Positions 35,472 to 45,743 of a DNA stretch of 64,000 bases are shown piece after piece; within the stretch, counting starts at the first letter, position 1; the number at the start of each line of letters is the position of its first letter. Origin of the DNA: Chitinolyticbacter albus (GTDB lineage Bacteria > Pseudomonadota > Gammaproteobacteria > Burkholderiales > Chitinibacteraceae). Below the pieces are notes generated by a model that saw nothing but the letters and a program-made list of their open reading frames with translations, was not told the DNA's origin and did not search any database. The stretch is taken from positions 32,644 through 96,643 of the forward strand of contig NZ_JANBVF010000019.1 in assembly GCF_024437655.1 (NCBI RefSeq), written 5' to 3'. Position numbers and translations under genes: made by a program.

Positions 35472-37535
35472 TCACTCCGCCAGCAACGACAGCTCGGCGA
35501 CACGATTCATCAGCGCGGCCAGTTCAGCCAGCAGCGCCAGGCGGTTGCCACGCACCGCCGCATCGTCGGCCATCACCATCACGCCGTCGAAGAAGGCATC
35601 GACCGGCGCCTTGAGCGCGGCCAGCGTTGTCAAAGCACCGGTGTAGTCCTTTGCCGCCAGCGCGGTCTCCGCCGGGCCACGTACCGTTTGCAGCGCGCCG
35701 TACAGCGACTTTTCCGCCGCTTCGGCGAACAGCGCGGCGTTGAGCTGCGGCAGATCGCCTTCGACCTTCTTCAGGATATTGCGGATACGCTTGTTGGCAG
35801 CGGCGAGCGCGGCGGCCTCGGGCAGTGCCTTGAACTCGGCCACGGCCGCCAGCCGGCGCTCGACGTCGTCCAGACGCGTCGGCGCCAGTGCCAGTACGGC
35901 GTCGATATCGGCGGCCGGGTAGCTTGCCGCGAGGTAGTTCTTCAGGCGTTCCAGCATAAAGCTCGCCACGCCGTCGACGGTGCCGTCGGCGACGACGCCT
36001 GCCGGGAAGGCCGCGGCGGTTTTCGCCAGCAGTTCACGCACGTCGAGCGGCAGGTTGAGCAGCATGCGCAGCACGCCGAGCGCGGCGCGGCGCAGGCCGA
36101 ACGGATCCTTGTCGCCGGTTGGCACCATGCCGATGCCCCAGATGCCGACGATGGCTTCAAGCTTGTCGGCGAGCGCGGCAGCGGTGGCAATGGCGCCCTG
36201 CGGCAGCGCGTCGCCGGCGAAGCGCGGGTGGTAATGGCCTTCGATCGCATCGGCCACGGCATCGGTCTCGCCGTCGAGGCGGGCGTAATAGCGGCCCATG
36301 ATGCCCTGCAGCTCGGGGAATTCACCGACCATGTCAGAGAGCAGATCGGCCTTGGCGAGCAGCGCGGCGCGCTCGGCTTGCGCCACGTCGGCGCCCAAGA
36401 GGCCCGCGATGGCGCCGGCAATCGATTGCAGCCGCGCCACGCGTTCGAGCTGGCTGCCGATCTTGTTGTGGTACACCACGTTGGCCAGACCGGCGACGCG
36501 GCTTTCCAGCGTCTTTTTCTGGTCCTGCTCGTAGAAGAACTTGGCGTCCGACAGCCGCGCGCGCAGCACGCGCGCATTGCCCTGCACGATCTGTGCGGGG
36601 TCGGTACTGGCGAGGTTGGACACCAAGAGGAAACGGTTGGTCAGGCGGCCGTTGCCATCGAGCAGCGGGAAGTACTTCTGGTTCTGCTGCATGGTGAGGA
36701 TCAGGCATTCCTGCGGCACCTTGAGGAAGTCCGCCTCGAATTCACCTTCCAGCACCACCGGCCACTCCACCAGCGCGGTCACCTCGTCGAACAGCGCCTC
36801 ATCGGCGGCGATGGTGGCGTTGCGGCGGGCGGCAGCGACCTCCAGTTCCTTGCCGATCAGTGCGCGGCGCGCGGCGAAGCTCGCCACCACCTTGCCGGCT
36901 TCGAACAGCGTGCGGGCGTAGTGATCGGCGTGATCGAGCGTGATCTCGCCGCTGGAGAGGAAACGGTGACCCTGCGTGACGCGCCCGGCACTCAGGTGCA
37001 GTACCTGGCCGGGAATCAGGTCGGCGCCGTGCAGCAGGGTCAGGCCATGCACCGGGCGGATGAACTGACCATCACGATCGCCCCAGCGCATCATCTTGGG
37101 TGCGGGCAATTTCTTGAGCGCTGCCTCGACGATGCCAGAGAGCACATTGGCCAGCGGCTCACCGGTCTTGACCGAACGGAAGATGAACACGTCCTGCTTG
37201 CCGTCCGAGCCCTGTTCCAGTTGTTCGACGGCCACGCCGCACGAGCGGGCGAAACCGGCCAGCGCCGGGGTCGGCGCGCCATCCTTGAAGCCGGCAGCCA
37301 CGGCCGGGCCCTTGCGCTCGATCTGCTGGTCGGGCTGCACGCCGAGCACGGCGGGTATGCTCACCGCCAAACGGCGCGGGCTGGCAAAGGGGTGGAACTC
37401 GACCGCCTTGTCGACGTAGCCAAGCTTGGCGAGTTCGTCGAACACGGCGGCGGCAAAGGCATCGCCCAGCTTCTTGAGCGCCTTGGGTGGCAGCTCCTCG
37501 GTAAACAGTTCGATCAACAGCGTTTGTTGGGACAT
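35472..37535 (-). CDS. glyS: Glycyl-tRNA synthetase beta subunit
   Basis: The 687-residue beta subunit of the tetrameric bacterial glycyl-tRNA synthetase has the typical start TLLIELFTEELPPKAL, the internal QNQKYFPLLDGNGRLTNRF segment, the HD-like region and the C-terminal anticodon-binding part. The length is near the E. coli value of 689. It pairs with glyQ, but a small lipoprotein gene lies between them, 4 nt upstream of glyS. The longer frame from 37679 is an overlap artefact. Confidence 0.95.
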   Translation of the reverse strand: MSQQTLLIELFTEELPPKALKKLGDAFAAAVFDELAKLGYVDKAVEFHPFASPRRLAVSIPAVLGVQPDQQIERKGPAVAAGFKDGAPTPALAGFARSCGVAVEQLEQGSDGKQDVFIFRSVKTGEPLANVLSGIVEAALKKLPAPKMMRWGDRDGQFIRPVHGLTLLHGADLIPGQVLHLSAGRVTQGHRFLSSGEITLDHADHYARTLFEAGKVVASFAARRALIGKELEVAAARRNATIAADEALFDEVTALVEWPVVLEGEFEADFLKVPQECLILTMQQNQKYFPLLDGNGRLTNRFLLVSNLASTDPAQIVQGNARVLRARLSDAKFFYEQDQKKTLESRVAGLANVVYHNKIGSQLERVARLQSIAGAIAGLLGADVAQAERAALLAKADLLSDMVGEFPELQGIMGRYYARLDGETDAVADAIEGHYHPRFAGDALPQGAIATAAALADKLEAIVGIWGIGMVPTGDKDPFGLRRAALGVLRMLLNLPLDVRELLAKTAAAFPAGVVADGTVDGVASFMLERLKNYLAASYPAADIDAVLALAPTRLDDVERRLAAVAEFKALPEAAALAAANKRIRNILKKVEGDLPQLNAALFAEAAEKSLYGALQTVRGPAETALAAKDYTGALTTLAALKAPVDAFFDGVMVMADDAAVRGNRLALLAELAALMNRVAELSLLAE

Positions 37536-37539
37536 GGTT

Positions 37540-38022
37540 TTACTCGTCATTTTTGGCGGCATCCTTGCTCGCCATGATCTTGCAGACCTGGCGCACGAAA
37601 TCGGCGCCGTAGCTATCGGGTTGCGGGTCGGCGAATTCCCACTGGTAGCCGGGCACATCGTAGCGGGCCACGTCGCCATCGTTCTCGTCGCGCAGCTCGG
37701 CCGCCGTCTCGGCCATGCGGCCGCTCTTGCATTCGATCACCAGGCGCGCGTACTTGCGGCGGTAAACGCCCTTGGACACGCCGTCGACCTGGTCGCTCTT
37801 GAAGTCCTGGCGCATCCAGACATAGGTGTACTTGTCCGGTGCGAAATGATCGTTGTGCGTGATCGACTTCACATCGACCCACACCGAGAAATCAGGCATC
37901 TCGCCGTAGTTGCGCCAATCGCCCTTGTACGGCACCGGCTCCGGCCCGCGGGTGCCGGACTCGTACTTGTCGCTGCAGGCGGCAAGTACGAGACCAAGGG
38001 CGAGGGCGAGGGCGGCTTTCAA
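37540..38022 (-). CDS. Small lipoprotein resembling surface-adhesin protein E
   Basis: The 160-residue product has a lipoprotein signal, MKAALALALGLVLAAC, with Cys16 as the lipidation site, and a domain reminiscent of the Adhesin_E/protein E family (SVWVDVKSITHND, then YTYVWMRQDFKS and RLVIECKSGRM). The start is read as TTG 38022, since no ATG or GTG gives a better signal peptide. It sits between glyQ and glyS, 14 nt after glyQ and 4 nt before glyS. A link to tRNA charging is not expected; the position may simply give high expression. Confidence 0.7.
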   Translation of the reverse strand: MKAALALALGLVLAACSDKYESGTRGPEPVPYKGDWRNYGEMPDFSVWVDVKSITHNDHFAPDKYTYVWMRQDFKSDQVDGVSKGVYRRKYARLVIECKSGRMAETAAELRDENDGDVARYDVPGYQWEFADPQPDSYGADFVRQVCKIMASKDAAKNDE

Positions 38023-38036
38023 TGGCGCGTTCCGGA

Positions 38037-38924
38037 TCAGGCCTGGCACATCGGGAAACCGAGCCGCTCGCGGCTCTCGTAATAGGCCTGCGCCACGCCG
38101 CGCGCCAGATTGCGGATGCGGCCGATATAGGCGGCGCGCTCGGTCACCGAGATGGCGCCACGCGCATCGAGCAGATTGAAGGTGTGCGCGGCCTTCAGGA
38201 TCATCTCGTAGGCTGGCAGCGGCAGGCTGGCTTCCAGGAGTTTCTTGGCTTCGCCTTCGAAGCTGTTGAACAGGCTGAGCAGCAATTCGACGTTGGAGTG
38301 CTCGAAGTTGTAGGTCGATTGCTCGACTTCGTTCTGGTGGTAAATGTCGCCGTAGGTGACCTTCTGGCCATTGGGGAACACGGTCCAGACGAGGTCGTAG
38401 ACGTTTTCCACACCCTGCAGATACATCGCCAGCCGCTCGGTGCCGTAGGTGATCTCGCCCAGTACCGGCTTGCAATCGAGGCCGCCCACCTGCTGGAAAT
38501 AGGTGAACTGCGTGACTTCCATGCCATTCAGCCACACTTCCCAACCCAGGCCCCAGGCGCCGAGCGTGGGGTTTTCCCAGTCATCCTCGACAAAACGGAT
38601 GTCGTGCACCGTGGGATCGATGCCGAGCTCCTTGAGCGAGCCCAGGTACAGATCCTGGATGTTGTCGGGCGATGGCTTCAATACCACCTGGAACTGGTAG
38701 TAGTGCTGCAGGCGGTTGGGGTTTTCGCCGTAGCGGCCGTCCTTGGGGCGGCGACTCGGTTGCACGTAGGCGGCGTTCCATGGCTCCGGGCCGATGGAGC
38801 GCAGGAAGGTGGCGGTGTGGCTGGTGCCCGCGCCCATTTCCATGTCGTAGGGCTGCAGGAGCGCGCAACCCTGGCGGCCCCAGTAGTTTTGCAGCGTGAG
38901 CAGAATGTCCTGGAAGGTCAGCAT
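38037..38924 (-). CDS. glyQ: Glycyl-tRNA synthetase alpha subunit
   Basis: The 295-residue alpha subunit carries the class II aminoacylation site. It begins [20 protein letters not shown] and contains the conserved [19 protein letters not shown] and [19 protein letters not shown] segments, both near-invariant in GlyQ. An in-frame GTG at 38939 would add five residues; neither start has a strong ribosome site, and ATG 38924 matches the family better. It is divergent from the lytic transglycosylase gene. Confidence 0.95.
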   Translation of the reverse strand: MLTFQDILLTLQNYWGRQGCALLQPYDMEMGAGTSHTATFLRSIGPEPWNAAYVQPSRRPKDGRYGENPNRLQHYYQFQVVLKPSPDNIQDLYLGSLKELGIDPTVHDIRFVEDDWENPTLGAWGLGWEVWLNGMEVTQFTYFQQVGGLDCKPVLGEITYGTERLAMYLQGVENVYDLVWTVFPNGQKVTYGDIYHQNEVEQSTYNFEHSNVELLLSLFNSFEGEAKKLLEASLPLPAYEMILKAAHTFNLLDARGAISVTERAAYIGRIRNLARGVAQAYYESRERLGFPMCQA

Positions 38925-39153
38925 GTTCTTGTCGATCACCGCATTGCGCGGTCTGTGCCTGTAAACCGGTTGATTCTACTAGTTTTTGCCCGAACGCCGC
39001 CAATGGCGCGCGGCAAATGCCACAGCCTGCCAACCGGCCATGACGCGGCGCGTCAGCCTTATGCCTGTTTCCAGTAGAATGGCGCTCGAGGAACCTCGCC
39101 GCTTTGCGGAACTCTTCCTTTGTCATTCGCCTCCTCGCCCGGTACCGCCCCGC

Positions 39154-41046
39154 ATGAAATTGCCCGCCCTCGCCCTGTTGCTGTTCAGCCTTGCCACTCA
39201 TGCCGCGGTCGACCTGGACGCCGTGCGCGACGCGGCGAAACGGCGCGACCTCGATCGGCTGGCCGCAATGACCGATGCCAACACGGGCGACGTGCTGGCG
39301 ATGTATCCGCACTATTACTGGTTGAGCGCGCAGATCCAGACCGTGCCGAACGACGCGGTGCGCGCCTTCTTCGCCCGCCACGACGGCACGCCGCTGGCCG
39401 ACAAGTTGCGTACCGAGTGGCTGGACGAGATCGGTAATCGCGGCGACTGGGATACGCTGCTGGCCGAATACCCCAAACTCGATGCGCCGACCACCGAGCT
39501 CGACTGCTACGCCGCCCAGGCCCAGCTGGCGCGCGGCAAGCGCGAGGCCGCGCTCAAGCTCAAGTCGCTCTACCTGCAGGGCCGCGCGCAGCCGCAGAGC
39601 TGCGGGACTATCTTTGATAGGCTGCTGGCCGAAGGCCAGCTGACCGAGGACGACGTCTGGGCGCGCGTGCGCGAGGCGCTGGCCCGCAACAACACCGATT
39701 TCGCCCGCCAGATCGCCGCACGCGTCGGCAACCCGCCCGAGCTGCAGGCCAAATCGCTGGCGCTGGCCGGGCGCGACGCGATGAAGGCACTAGGGAGCTA
39801 CAACACCGCGCGCCGCGGCGGCCGCGAAGCCGCGCTCTATGCGCTCGGCCGGCTGGCGCGCAGCAACCCCGATGCCACGGCCGCCTGGCTGGAAAACCGC
39901 ACTGAGGGGTGGCCGCGCGATGATGTGCGCTACGGCTGGCTGCAGCTGGCCGACGCCGCGGCCAAGTCGCGCCATCCGCAGGCCAGCGCCTGGTTCGCGT
40001 TGGGCGGCACCGCGCAAACTGCGTCCGGCCGTGGCTGGGCCATCCGCGCCGCGCTGCGGGTGAAGGATGTCGACGCGGTTCTTGCCCGCATCGAGACACT
40101 ACCCGCCGACGAAGCGAACGAGCCCACCTGGCGCTACTGGAAGGCGCAGGCGCTGAAAGCCAGAAATCGCAAGCCGGAAGCCGATGCGCTGCTGGCTGCG
40201 CTGGCTGGCCACGACGAGTACTACGCCCAGCTGGCGATGGCCGATCTGTCCACCCCGATCGCGTCCGCCACCAACCTGCCGTACCGCCCGACCGAGACCG
40301 AGATCGCGCGGGTGAAGGCACGCCCCGGCATCGCGCGCGCCATCGCGCTGTTCGATGGCGGCTGGCGCAGCGAGGCGGTGCGCGAATGGAACTGGGCGCT
40401 GCGGGGCCTGACCGATCCCGAGCTGATCGCCGCCGCCGTGCTCGGTGAGCGCATCGGCCAGCTCGACCGCTCGATCTACGCCGCCGAGCGTGGCCGCGCC
40501 ATGGCCGACATCGCGCTGCGCTATCCGGTGCCGTACCGCGAGGAGGTCGAGCGCCAGGCGCTGCTCAATGGACTCGACCCGGCCTGGGTGTTCGGCCTGA
40601 TCCGCCAGGAGAGCCGCTTTGTCGCCAATGCGCGCTCGCGCGTCGGCGCCGGCGGCCTGATGCAGCTGATGCCCGCCACCGCCAAGTGGGTCGCCGCCAA
40701 GATGGGCGACAAGAACTACGATCCGAGCGCGGTACATCACGCCGAATCCAATCTGCAGATGGGCATCTTCTACCTCGCCTATATTCAGCAACGGCTGGAA
40801 AGCCACCCGGTGCTCGCCACCGCCGGCTACAACGCGGGGCCAAGCCGGGCTCGCGCATGGCAGGGCGAACAGGCGATCGATGCGGCGATCTATATTGAAA
40901 CGATCCCGTTCGACGAAACGCGCGACTACGTGAAGAAGGTGCTGGCCAATGCCCACGTCTACCGCTATGCCTTCCCCAAGTCCCCCGTGCTGCGCGACCG
41001 GCTCGCCGCGATTCCGCCACGGGGCGGCGTCGTCGACGCACCCTGA
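39154..41046 (+). CDS. slt: Soluble lytic murein transglycosylase
   Basis: The 630-residue periplasmic enzyme cleaves peptidoglycan between MurNAc and GlcNAc with 1,6-anhydro bond formation. It has a signal peptide (residues 1-18), a long alpha-helical superhelix, and a C-terminal SLT domain with catalytic Glu486 in LIRQESRFV, GAGGLMQLMPATAKW and AGYNAGPSRA. ATG 39154 directly precedes the signal peptide; the longer frame from 38986 is not credible. The next gene begins about 60 nt later. Confidence 0.93.
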   Translation: MKLPALALLLFSLATHAAVDLDAVRDAAKRRDLDRLAAMTDANTGDVLAMYPHYYWLSAQIQTVPNDAVRAFFARHDGTPLADKLRTEWLDEIGNRGDWDTLLAEYPKLDAPTTELDCYAAQAQLARGKREAALKLKSLYLQGRAQPQSCGTIFDRLLAEGQLTEDDVWARVREALARNNTDFARQIAARVGNPPELQAKSLALAGRDAMKALGSYNTARRGGREAALYALGRLARSNPDATAAWLENRTEGWPRDDVRYGWLQLADAAAKSRHPQASAWFALGGTAQTASGRGWAIRAALRVKDVDAVLARIETLPADEANEPTWRYWKAQALKARNRKPEADALLAALAGHDEYYAQLAMADLSTPIASATNLPYRPTETEIARVKARPGIARAIALFDGGWRSEAVREWNWALRGLTDPELIAAAVLGERIGQLDRSIYAAERGRAMADIALRYPVPYREEVERQALLNGLDPAWVFGLIRQESRFVANARSRVGAGGLMQLMPATAKWVAAKMGDKNYDPSAVHHAESNLQMGIFYLAYIQQRLESHPVLATAGYNAGPSRARAWQGEQAIDAAIYIETIPFDETRDYVKKVLANAHVYRYAFPKSPVLRDRLAAIPPRGGVVDAP

Positions 41047-41105
41047 AGCAGGACAGCGCCCAGCCCGATCCGGATCGCCATAGTGCGCGCAGCCAGGAGG
41101 ATGTC

Positions 41106-42053
41106 ATGAGCAGTGCACGCAACGTACTACTGATCGGCGGCAGCGGCTTCATCGGTCGCCACCTGGCCGCCCAGCTGGTCGAGCACGGCCATACCGTCAC
41201 CGTGGCCACCCGCAACCGCGAAGCGCATCGCGATGCGCTGCTGGAGTTGCCCGGCCTCGCGCTGATCGAGGCCAATGTCCACGACGCCGGCCAGCTGGCC
41301 GAGCTGCTGCCACGCCACGACGCGGTGATCAACCTGGTCGGCATCCTGCAAGGCAAGGCCGCCGATTTCGATCGCGCGCACGTGCGGTTGACCGAGCGCA
41401 TCGTCAACGCCTGTGCCGCGGGGGGCGTGTCGCGCTACCTGCACATGAGCGCGCTCGGCGCCGACGTGAACGGGCCTTCGATGTACCAGCGCAGCAAGGG
41501 CGAAGCCGAGGCCATCGTGCGCGCCAGCAGCCTCGCCTGGACCATCTACCGCCCCTCGGTGGTGTTTGGCCAGGGCGACAGCTTCCTCAGCCTATTCGCG
41601 CGCCTGCTGCGTACGGTACCGTTGCTGCCGCTGGCCGGCAGTACCGCCCGCTTCCAACCGATCTGGGTGGGCGATGTGGCACGCGCTTTCGTCGCTGGCG
41701 TGGAACAGCCACAGCTCGCCGGGCACACGCTGCACCTGGTCGGACCCCGGGTCTACACGCTGGCCGAGCTGGTGCGCTATGCCGGCCGGCTCGCCGGCCA
41801 CCCCCGCCCGGTGATAGGCCTGCCCGACTGGGCCGCCCGGCTGCAGGCCAGCGCGATGCAACTGTTGCCCAATCCGCCGCTCAGTCACGACAACCTCGAT
41901 TCGATGAAGGTCGACAACGTCCACGCCGCCGGCTTCGCGCCGGAACTGGGCTGGCAACCCGCGGCACTCGAGGCGATCGCCCCCGGCTATCTCGGATCCG
42001 AACAACGGCTCGACGCATTGCGACAGCAGTCGCACACGCCGGTGCAGCATTGA
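41106..42053 (+). CDS. NDUFA9-like NAD(P)-binding epimerase-family protein
   Basis: The 315-residue short-chain-dehydrogenase-type protein has an N-terminal Rossmann motif GGSGFIG (residues 11-17), NLVGILQG, YLHMSALGADVNGPS and a YQRSKGEAEAIV segment in place of the catalytic YxxxK, as in complex I NDUFA9-like proteins. These bind NADPH and may act in ubiquinone-related or respiratory complex assembly; catalysis is doubtful. AGGAGG before the ATG supports the start. Confidence 0.85.
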   Translation: MSSARNVLLIGGSGFIGRHLAAQLVEHGHTVTVATRNREAHRDALLELPGLALIEANVHDAGQLAELLPRHDAVINLVGILQGKAADFDRAHVRLTERIVNACAAGGVSRYLHMSALGADVNGPSMYQRSKGEAEAIVRASSLAWTIYRPSVVFGQGDSFLSLFARLLRTVPLLPLAGSTARFQPIWVGDVARAFVAGVEQPQLAGHTLHLVGPRVYTLAELVRYAGRLAGHPRPVIGLPDWAARLQASAMQLLPNPPLSHDNLDSMKVDNVHAAGFAPELGWQPAALEAIAPGYLGSEQRLDALRQQSHTPVQH

Positions 42054-42097
42054 GCAAGTAGCCTACACTTGATTGCCATCCAACCAGGAGAATCGCC

Positions 42098-42343
42098 ATG
42101 CAGATGATGATCGGCAACCTGCCGCCCGGTACCAGCGAAGACGACGTACGCACCCTGCTCGATGAACTCGGCGTGCCCGGGGTCGAGGAGATCAAGGTGA
42201 GCGACGGCCCCGAGCGCACCGGCGCACTGGTCAAGCTCGATCTGGGCGACATCGCCGTAGCGGCCGTCTGCAAGCAGCTGAACGGCCACCACTGGAATGG
42301 TCGCGACCTCACCGCCAACCACACCAATTTCTCCTGGGAATAA
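42098..42343 (+). CDS. Small RNA-recognition-motif protein
   Basis: The 81-residue product is a single RRM fold: RNP2-like MMIGNLPPGT at the start, helix SEDDVRTLLDELG, and an RNP1-like strand RTGALVKLDL that lacks the usual aromatic residues. It probably binds RNA or proteins weakly; targets are unknown. CAGGAG lies 7-12 nt before ATG 42098. Confidence 0.75.
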   Translation: MQMMIGNLPPGTSEDDVRTLLDELGVPGVEEIKVSDGPERTGALVKLDLGDIAVAAVCKQLNGHHWNGRDLTANHTNFSWE

Positions 42344-42460
42344 CCGCTGCGCGCTCGCGCGCCATGCAGAGCGCCAGCCATGCCGCCCACAGCGTTTGCA
42401 GACAACGCGACGCCCGCGGCCGGCCAGGCTGGTGAAATCCGTTCGACACTGGATCCCGCC

Positions 42461-43456
42461 ATGCGTATTGCCGTATTCGACAGCAAGCGTTACGACCGCG
42501 CGGCACTGGCCGCCGCCAACACCGCAGGCTACGCGCTGGAGTTTTTCGAAGACCGGCTCAACCGCAGCACGGTGCCGCTCGCGGCCGGCTTCGACGTGGT
42601 CTGCCCCTTCGTCAACGATCGCATCGACGAAGCGACGCTGATTGAACTCAAGCGTCTGGGCGTCCAGCACGTGGCGCTGCGCTGCGCCGGCTACAACGGC
42701 GTCGACATCGCCGCCGCCGCACGGCTTGGTGTCGTCGTCACCCGCGTGCCGGCCTACTCGCCCGAAGCGGTGGCCGAACACGTGTTCGCGCTGCTGCTCA
42801 CGCTCACTCGTAAGACGCATCGCGCGTTCAACCGAGTGCGCGATGCCAATTTCTCGCTGGACGGCCTCGTCGGCTTCAACCTCAATGGCCGCACCTTCGG
42901 CGTGGTCGGCGCCGGCAAGATCGGCCGCGCTGCGATGCGCATCGCGCAGGGCTTTGGTATGAGCCTGATCGCGTACGATCGCTCGCCCGATCCGGCCGAT
43001 GCCGCCAACCTGGGCTGCCGCTTCGTCACACTGCCTGATCTCTTCTCCAGCGCCGACGTGATCAGCCTGCACGCACCGCTGTTCCCGGAGACGCGGCACA
43101 TGATCAATGCCGCCTCGCTCGCGACAATGAAGCCGGGTGCCGTCATCATCAACACCAGCCGCGGCGGCCTGATCGACAGCGCCGCGCTGCTCGACGCGCT
43201 GAAAAGCGGCCAGCTCGGCGGCGTGGGGCTCGATGTCTACGAGTACGAGGAAGGGGTCTTTTTCGAGGATCTCTCCGGCTCGGCGGTGCAGGACGACGTG
43301 CTCGCCCGGCTGACCACCTTCCCCAACGTGGTCATCACCTCGCACCAGGGCTTTCTCACCGACGAGGCGCTATCCAACATCGCCTGCACCGTGATGCAGA
43401 ACGTCGCGGACTACGCAGCCGGCAAGCCGCTGGCGAATGCGGTTAATCCCGGTTGA
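42461..43456 (+). CDS. ldhA: D-lactate dehydrogenase (NAD-dependent, fermentative)
   Basis: The 331-residue protein belongs to the D-2-hydroxyacid dehydrogenases and most resembles LdhA: MRIAVFDSKRYD at the start, LRCAGYNGVD, the NAD-binding GVVGAGKIGRAA, the active-site region NTSRGGLID with Arg, and the catalytic His in SHQGFLTDEAL. YEYEEGVFFED is typical of fermentative LdhA. It reduces pyruvate to D-lactate in the cytosol. ATG 42461 fits the family start; the frame upstream to 42380 is rejected. Confidence 0.93.
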   Translation: MRIAVFDSKRYDRAALAAANTAGYALEFFEDRLNRSTVPLAAGFDVVCPFVNDRIDEATLIELKRLGVQHVALRCAGYNGVDIAAAARLGVVVTRVPAYSPEAVAEHVFALLLTLTRKTHRAFNRVRDANFSLDGLVGFNLNGRTFGVVGAGKIGRAAMRIAQGFGMSLIAYDRSPDPADAANLGCRFVTLPDLFSSADVISLHAPLFPETRHMINAASLATMKPGAVIINTSRGGLIDSAALLDALKSGQLGGVGLDVYEYEEGVFFEDLSGSAVQDDVLARLTTFPNVVITSHQGFLTDEALSNIACTVMQNVADYAAGKPLANAVNPG

Positions 43457-43511
43457 CGAGCACGGGCGAGCTCTGCGCTAATCGGCCGATCTGCCCCGCC
43501 ACGGATCGGCC

Positions 43512-45743
43512 TTGACCCCACCGCGTTCGCATCGTTGGCTTGCCTTGGTGCCTGGCCTTCTGGCCGCGCTTGTTACGCTCGCCTTTGCCGGATACCTGCT
43601 GCTGACACGCGGCGAGGCGGCGGAGCAGCGCGCCTCGCTGCTGGAGCAGGATCTGCTGTGGCAGAAGCAGGCGATCGAGCAGCAGGTGGCGATCGATCGC
43701 GATGCGGTGCATGGGCTCGCCGCCACGCTGTCCGGCTCGGACTACCGCTCGCCCATCTTCCAGGCGCGGGTGTTGTCCTTGCTGCAGACCAGCCCCGAAA
43801 TCGTCGGACTGTCAGTGCAGGATCGCGCCGGCCATATCGAATGGCACGCGACGCAAGCCTCGTGGGCACTGCCTTATCGCGGCGAGCCCGGCTGGGGGGA
43901 AGTGTGGGTGTCGCACGGGCAGCCGCGCATCATCTATGCAGTGCAGACCCCGGATCGCCGCCGCCTGCTGATCATGGTGCTGGCGCTCGATAGGCTGCTG
44001 CAGCAGCAGGTGCCCTGGTGGATCGCGCAGCGTTACCAGATCACGCTGTACAGCGCCGACAACACGCCGCTTGCCTCCAAGTTCCAGCGCCAGCTCGACC
44101 CGGCCGGCGTGATCGGCCATATCGCACTCAATGAACCCCCGGTCGGCCTGACGCTGAAGGCCGAGGTCTACCAGACCCCCACCAACCCGGTGACCGAGAC
44201 GCTGCCGTGGATCGTATTCGCGCTGGCGCTGGCGATGCTGGCCTCGACCTGGGCATTGGGCCGCATGATGCGGGTGCGCGAGGAGGCCGAGGCGCGGCTG
44301 CGTTCGGAAACGGCGCTGCGCACCGCGATGGAGGATTCGCTGGTCACCGGCCTTCGGGCCATGGACAAGCACGGACGCGTGCTCTACGTGAACCGCGCCT
44401 TCTGCGAAATGATCGGTTACAGCGCCGAGGAGCTGATCGGCCAGCACCCGCCGATGCCCTATTGGCCACCGGAGGAGCTGGAGCGCTGCGAAGCGGTGTT
44501 CGATGCCATCCTCGCCGGCCGGCTCGATCGCAACGGTTTCTCCACCCGCTTCATGCGCCGCAACGGCGAGCGCTTCGACGTGCACGTCTACGCGTCCAAG
44601 CTGATCGACGGCAATGGTCAGCATATCGGCTGGATGGGCTCGATGTACGACGTGACCGAGCTTAGACGCGAGCGCGAGGCGCTGCAGGCGTCGCACGAGC
44701 GCTTCGTCACCGTGATGAACGGGCTCGACGCCGCAGTGGCGGTATCGGATGCACAAAGCGGCGAGCTGTTGATGAGCAACCAGCAGTTCGACCGCTCCTT
44801 CGGCCTGCCGGACTGGCGCGGCCGTTGCTGCGTGGTGCCTTTCGTGCCGCGCCGCGCCGAGCCCCCGGTCGATGCCGAGTGGTACGACGGCTTTCGCCAG
44901 CATTGGTATCAGATCAAGGGTCGGCAGAGTGTGTGGGTCGATGGCACGGCGGTATGGCTGGAAATCGCCACCGACATCACCGCGCTCAAGGGCGCCACCG
45001 AGCGCGAGCGGCGGCAGAACGAAGCGCTGCAGCAGACGGCGCGGCTGATCAGCATGGGCGAGATGGCGTCGAGCCTCGCACACGAACTGAACCAGCCCCT
45101 CGGTGCCATCGCCAGCTACGCCTCTGGCTGTCGCAATATTCTCGCCGCGCCCACGCCCAACCTCACCCAGCTCGACCAGGCCATCGATAAGATGGGCGAG
45201 CAGGCCAAGCGCGCCGGCCAGATCATCCGCGGCATTCGCGAATTCGTGCAGCGCCGCGCGCCGCACCGCAAGCGTTGCGACATCGGCACGCTGCTCGACA
45301 CGGTGCTCGGCCTGTTAGGCCACGAGATCGTGCGTCGCGGCGTCGATGTCTCCATCGCGCAGGCCGGCGAATTGCCGCCGCTCTATGCCGACGCGGTGAT
45401 GTTGGAGCAGGTGATCTTCAACCTGATCAAGAACGCGCTCGAGGCAATGGATGCAACGCCCACCGAGCAGCGCCAGCTGGCGATCACGCTCGCGCGCAAC
45501 GATGGCAATCTGCGCGTCGCCATTGGCGATCGCGGCACTGGCATCGCGCCGGAACAGCTGGAACAATTGTTCAAGCCGTTCTTCACCACCAAGGACAGCG
45601 GCATGGGGATGGGGCTCAATATCTGCCGCTCCATCATCGAGCACCATCACGGGCGGCTGTGGGCCGAGGCCAACCCGGGTGGTGGCTGCCGCTTCATCTT
45701 CACCGTACCCTTCGCCGAGGAGACCGAAGCTCATGAGCCTTAA
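43512..45743 (+). CDS. Membrane sensor histidine kinase (DctB/FixL-like)
   Basis: The 743-residue protein has two membrane segments (residues 10-30 and about 235-255) framing a periplasmic sensor region, then a PAS domain (DKHGRVLYVNRAFCEMIGYSA), a second weaker PAS, and a kinase core with His524 in SLAHELNQPLGAIASY, NLIKNALEAMDA, DRGTGI and FFTTKDSGMGMGL. It should phosphorylate the FixJ-like regulator whose start overlaps its last 11 bases. The start is TTG 43512, because an in-frame stop lies at 43479 and no ATG is near. The signal is unknown. Confidence 0.88.
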   Translation: MTPPRSHRWLALVPGLLAALVTLAFAGYLLLTRGEAAEQRASLLEQDLLWQKQAIEQQVAIDRDAVHGLAATLSGSDYRSPIFQARVLSLLQTSPEIVGLSVQDRAGHIEWHATQASWALPYRGEPGWGEVWVSHGQPRIIYAVQTPDRRRLLIMVLALDRLLQQQVPWWIAQRYQITLYSADNTPLASKFQRQLDPAGVIGHIALNEPPVGLTLKAEVYQTPTNPVTETLPWIVFALALAMLASTWALGRMMRVREEAEARLRSETALRTAMEDSLVTGLRAMDKHGRVLYVNRAFCEMIGYSAEELIGQHPPMPYWPPEELERCEAVFDAILAGRLDRNGFSTRFMRRNGERFDVHVYASKLIDGNGQHIGWMGSMYDVTELRREREALQASHERFVTVMNGLDAAVAVSDAQSGELLMSNQQFDRSFGLPDWRGRCCVVPFVPRRAEPPVDAEWYDGFRQHWYQIKGRQSVWVDGTAVWLEIATDITALKGATERERRQNEALQQTARLISMGEMASSLAHELNQPLGAIASYASGCRNILAAPTPNLTQLDQAIDKMGEQAKRAGQIIRGIREFVQRRAPHRKRCDIGTLLDTVLGLLGHEIVRRGVDVSIAQAGELPPLYADAVMLEQVIFNLIKNALEAMDATPTEQRQLAITLARNDGNLRVAIGDRGTGIAPEQLEQLFKPFFTTKDSGMGMGLNICRSIIEHHHGRLWAEANPGGGCRFIFTVPFAEETEAHEP

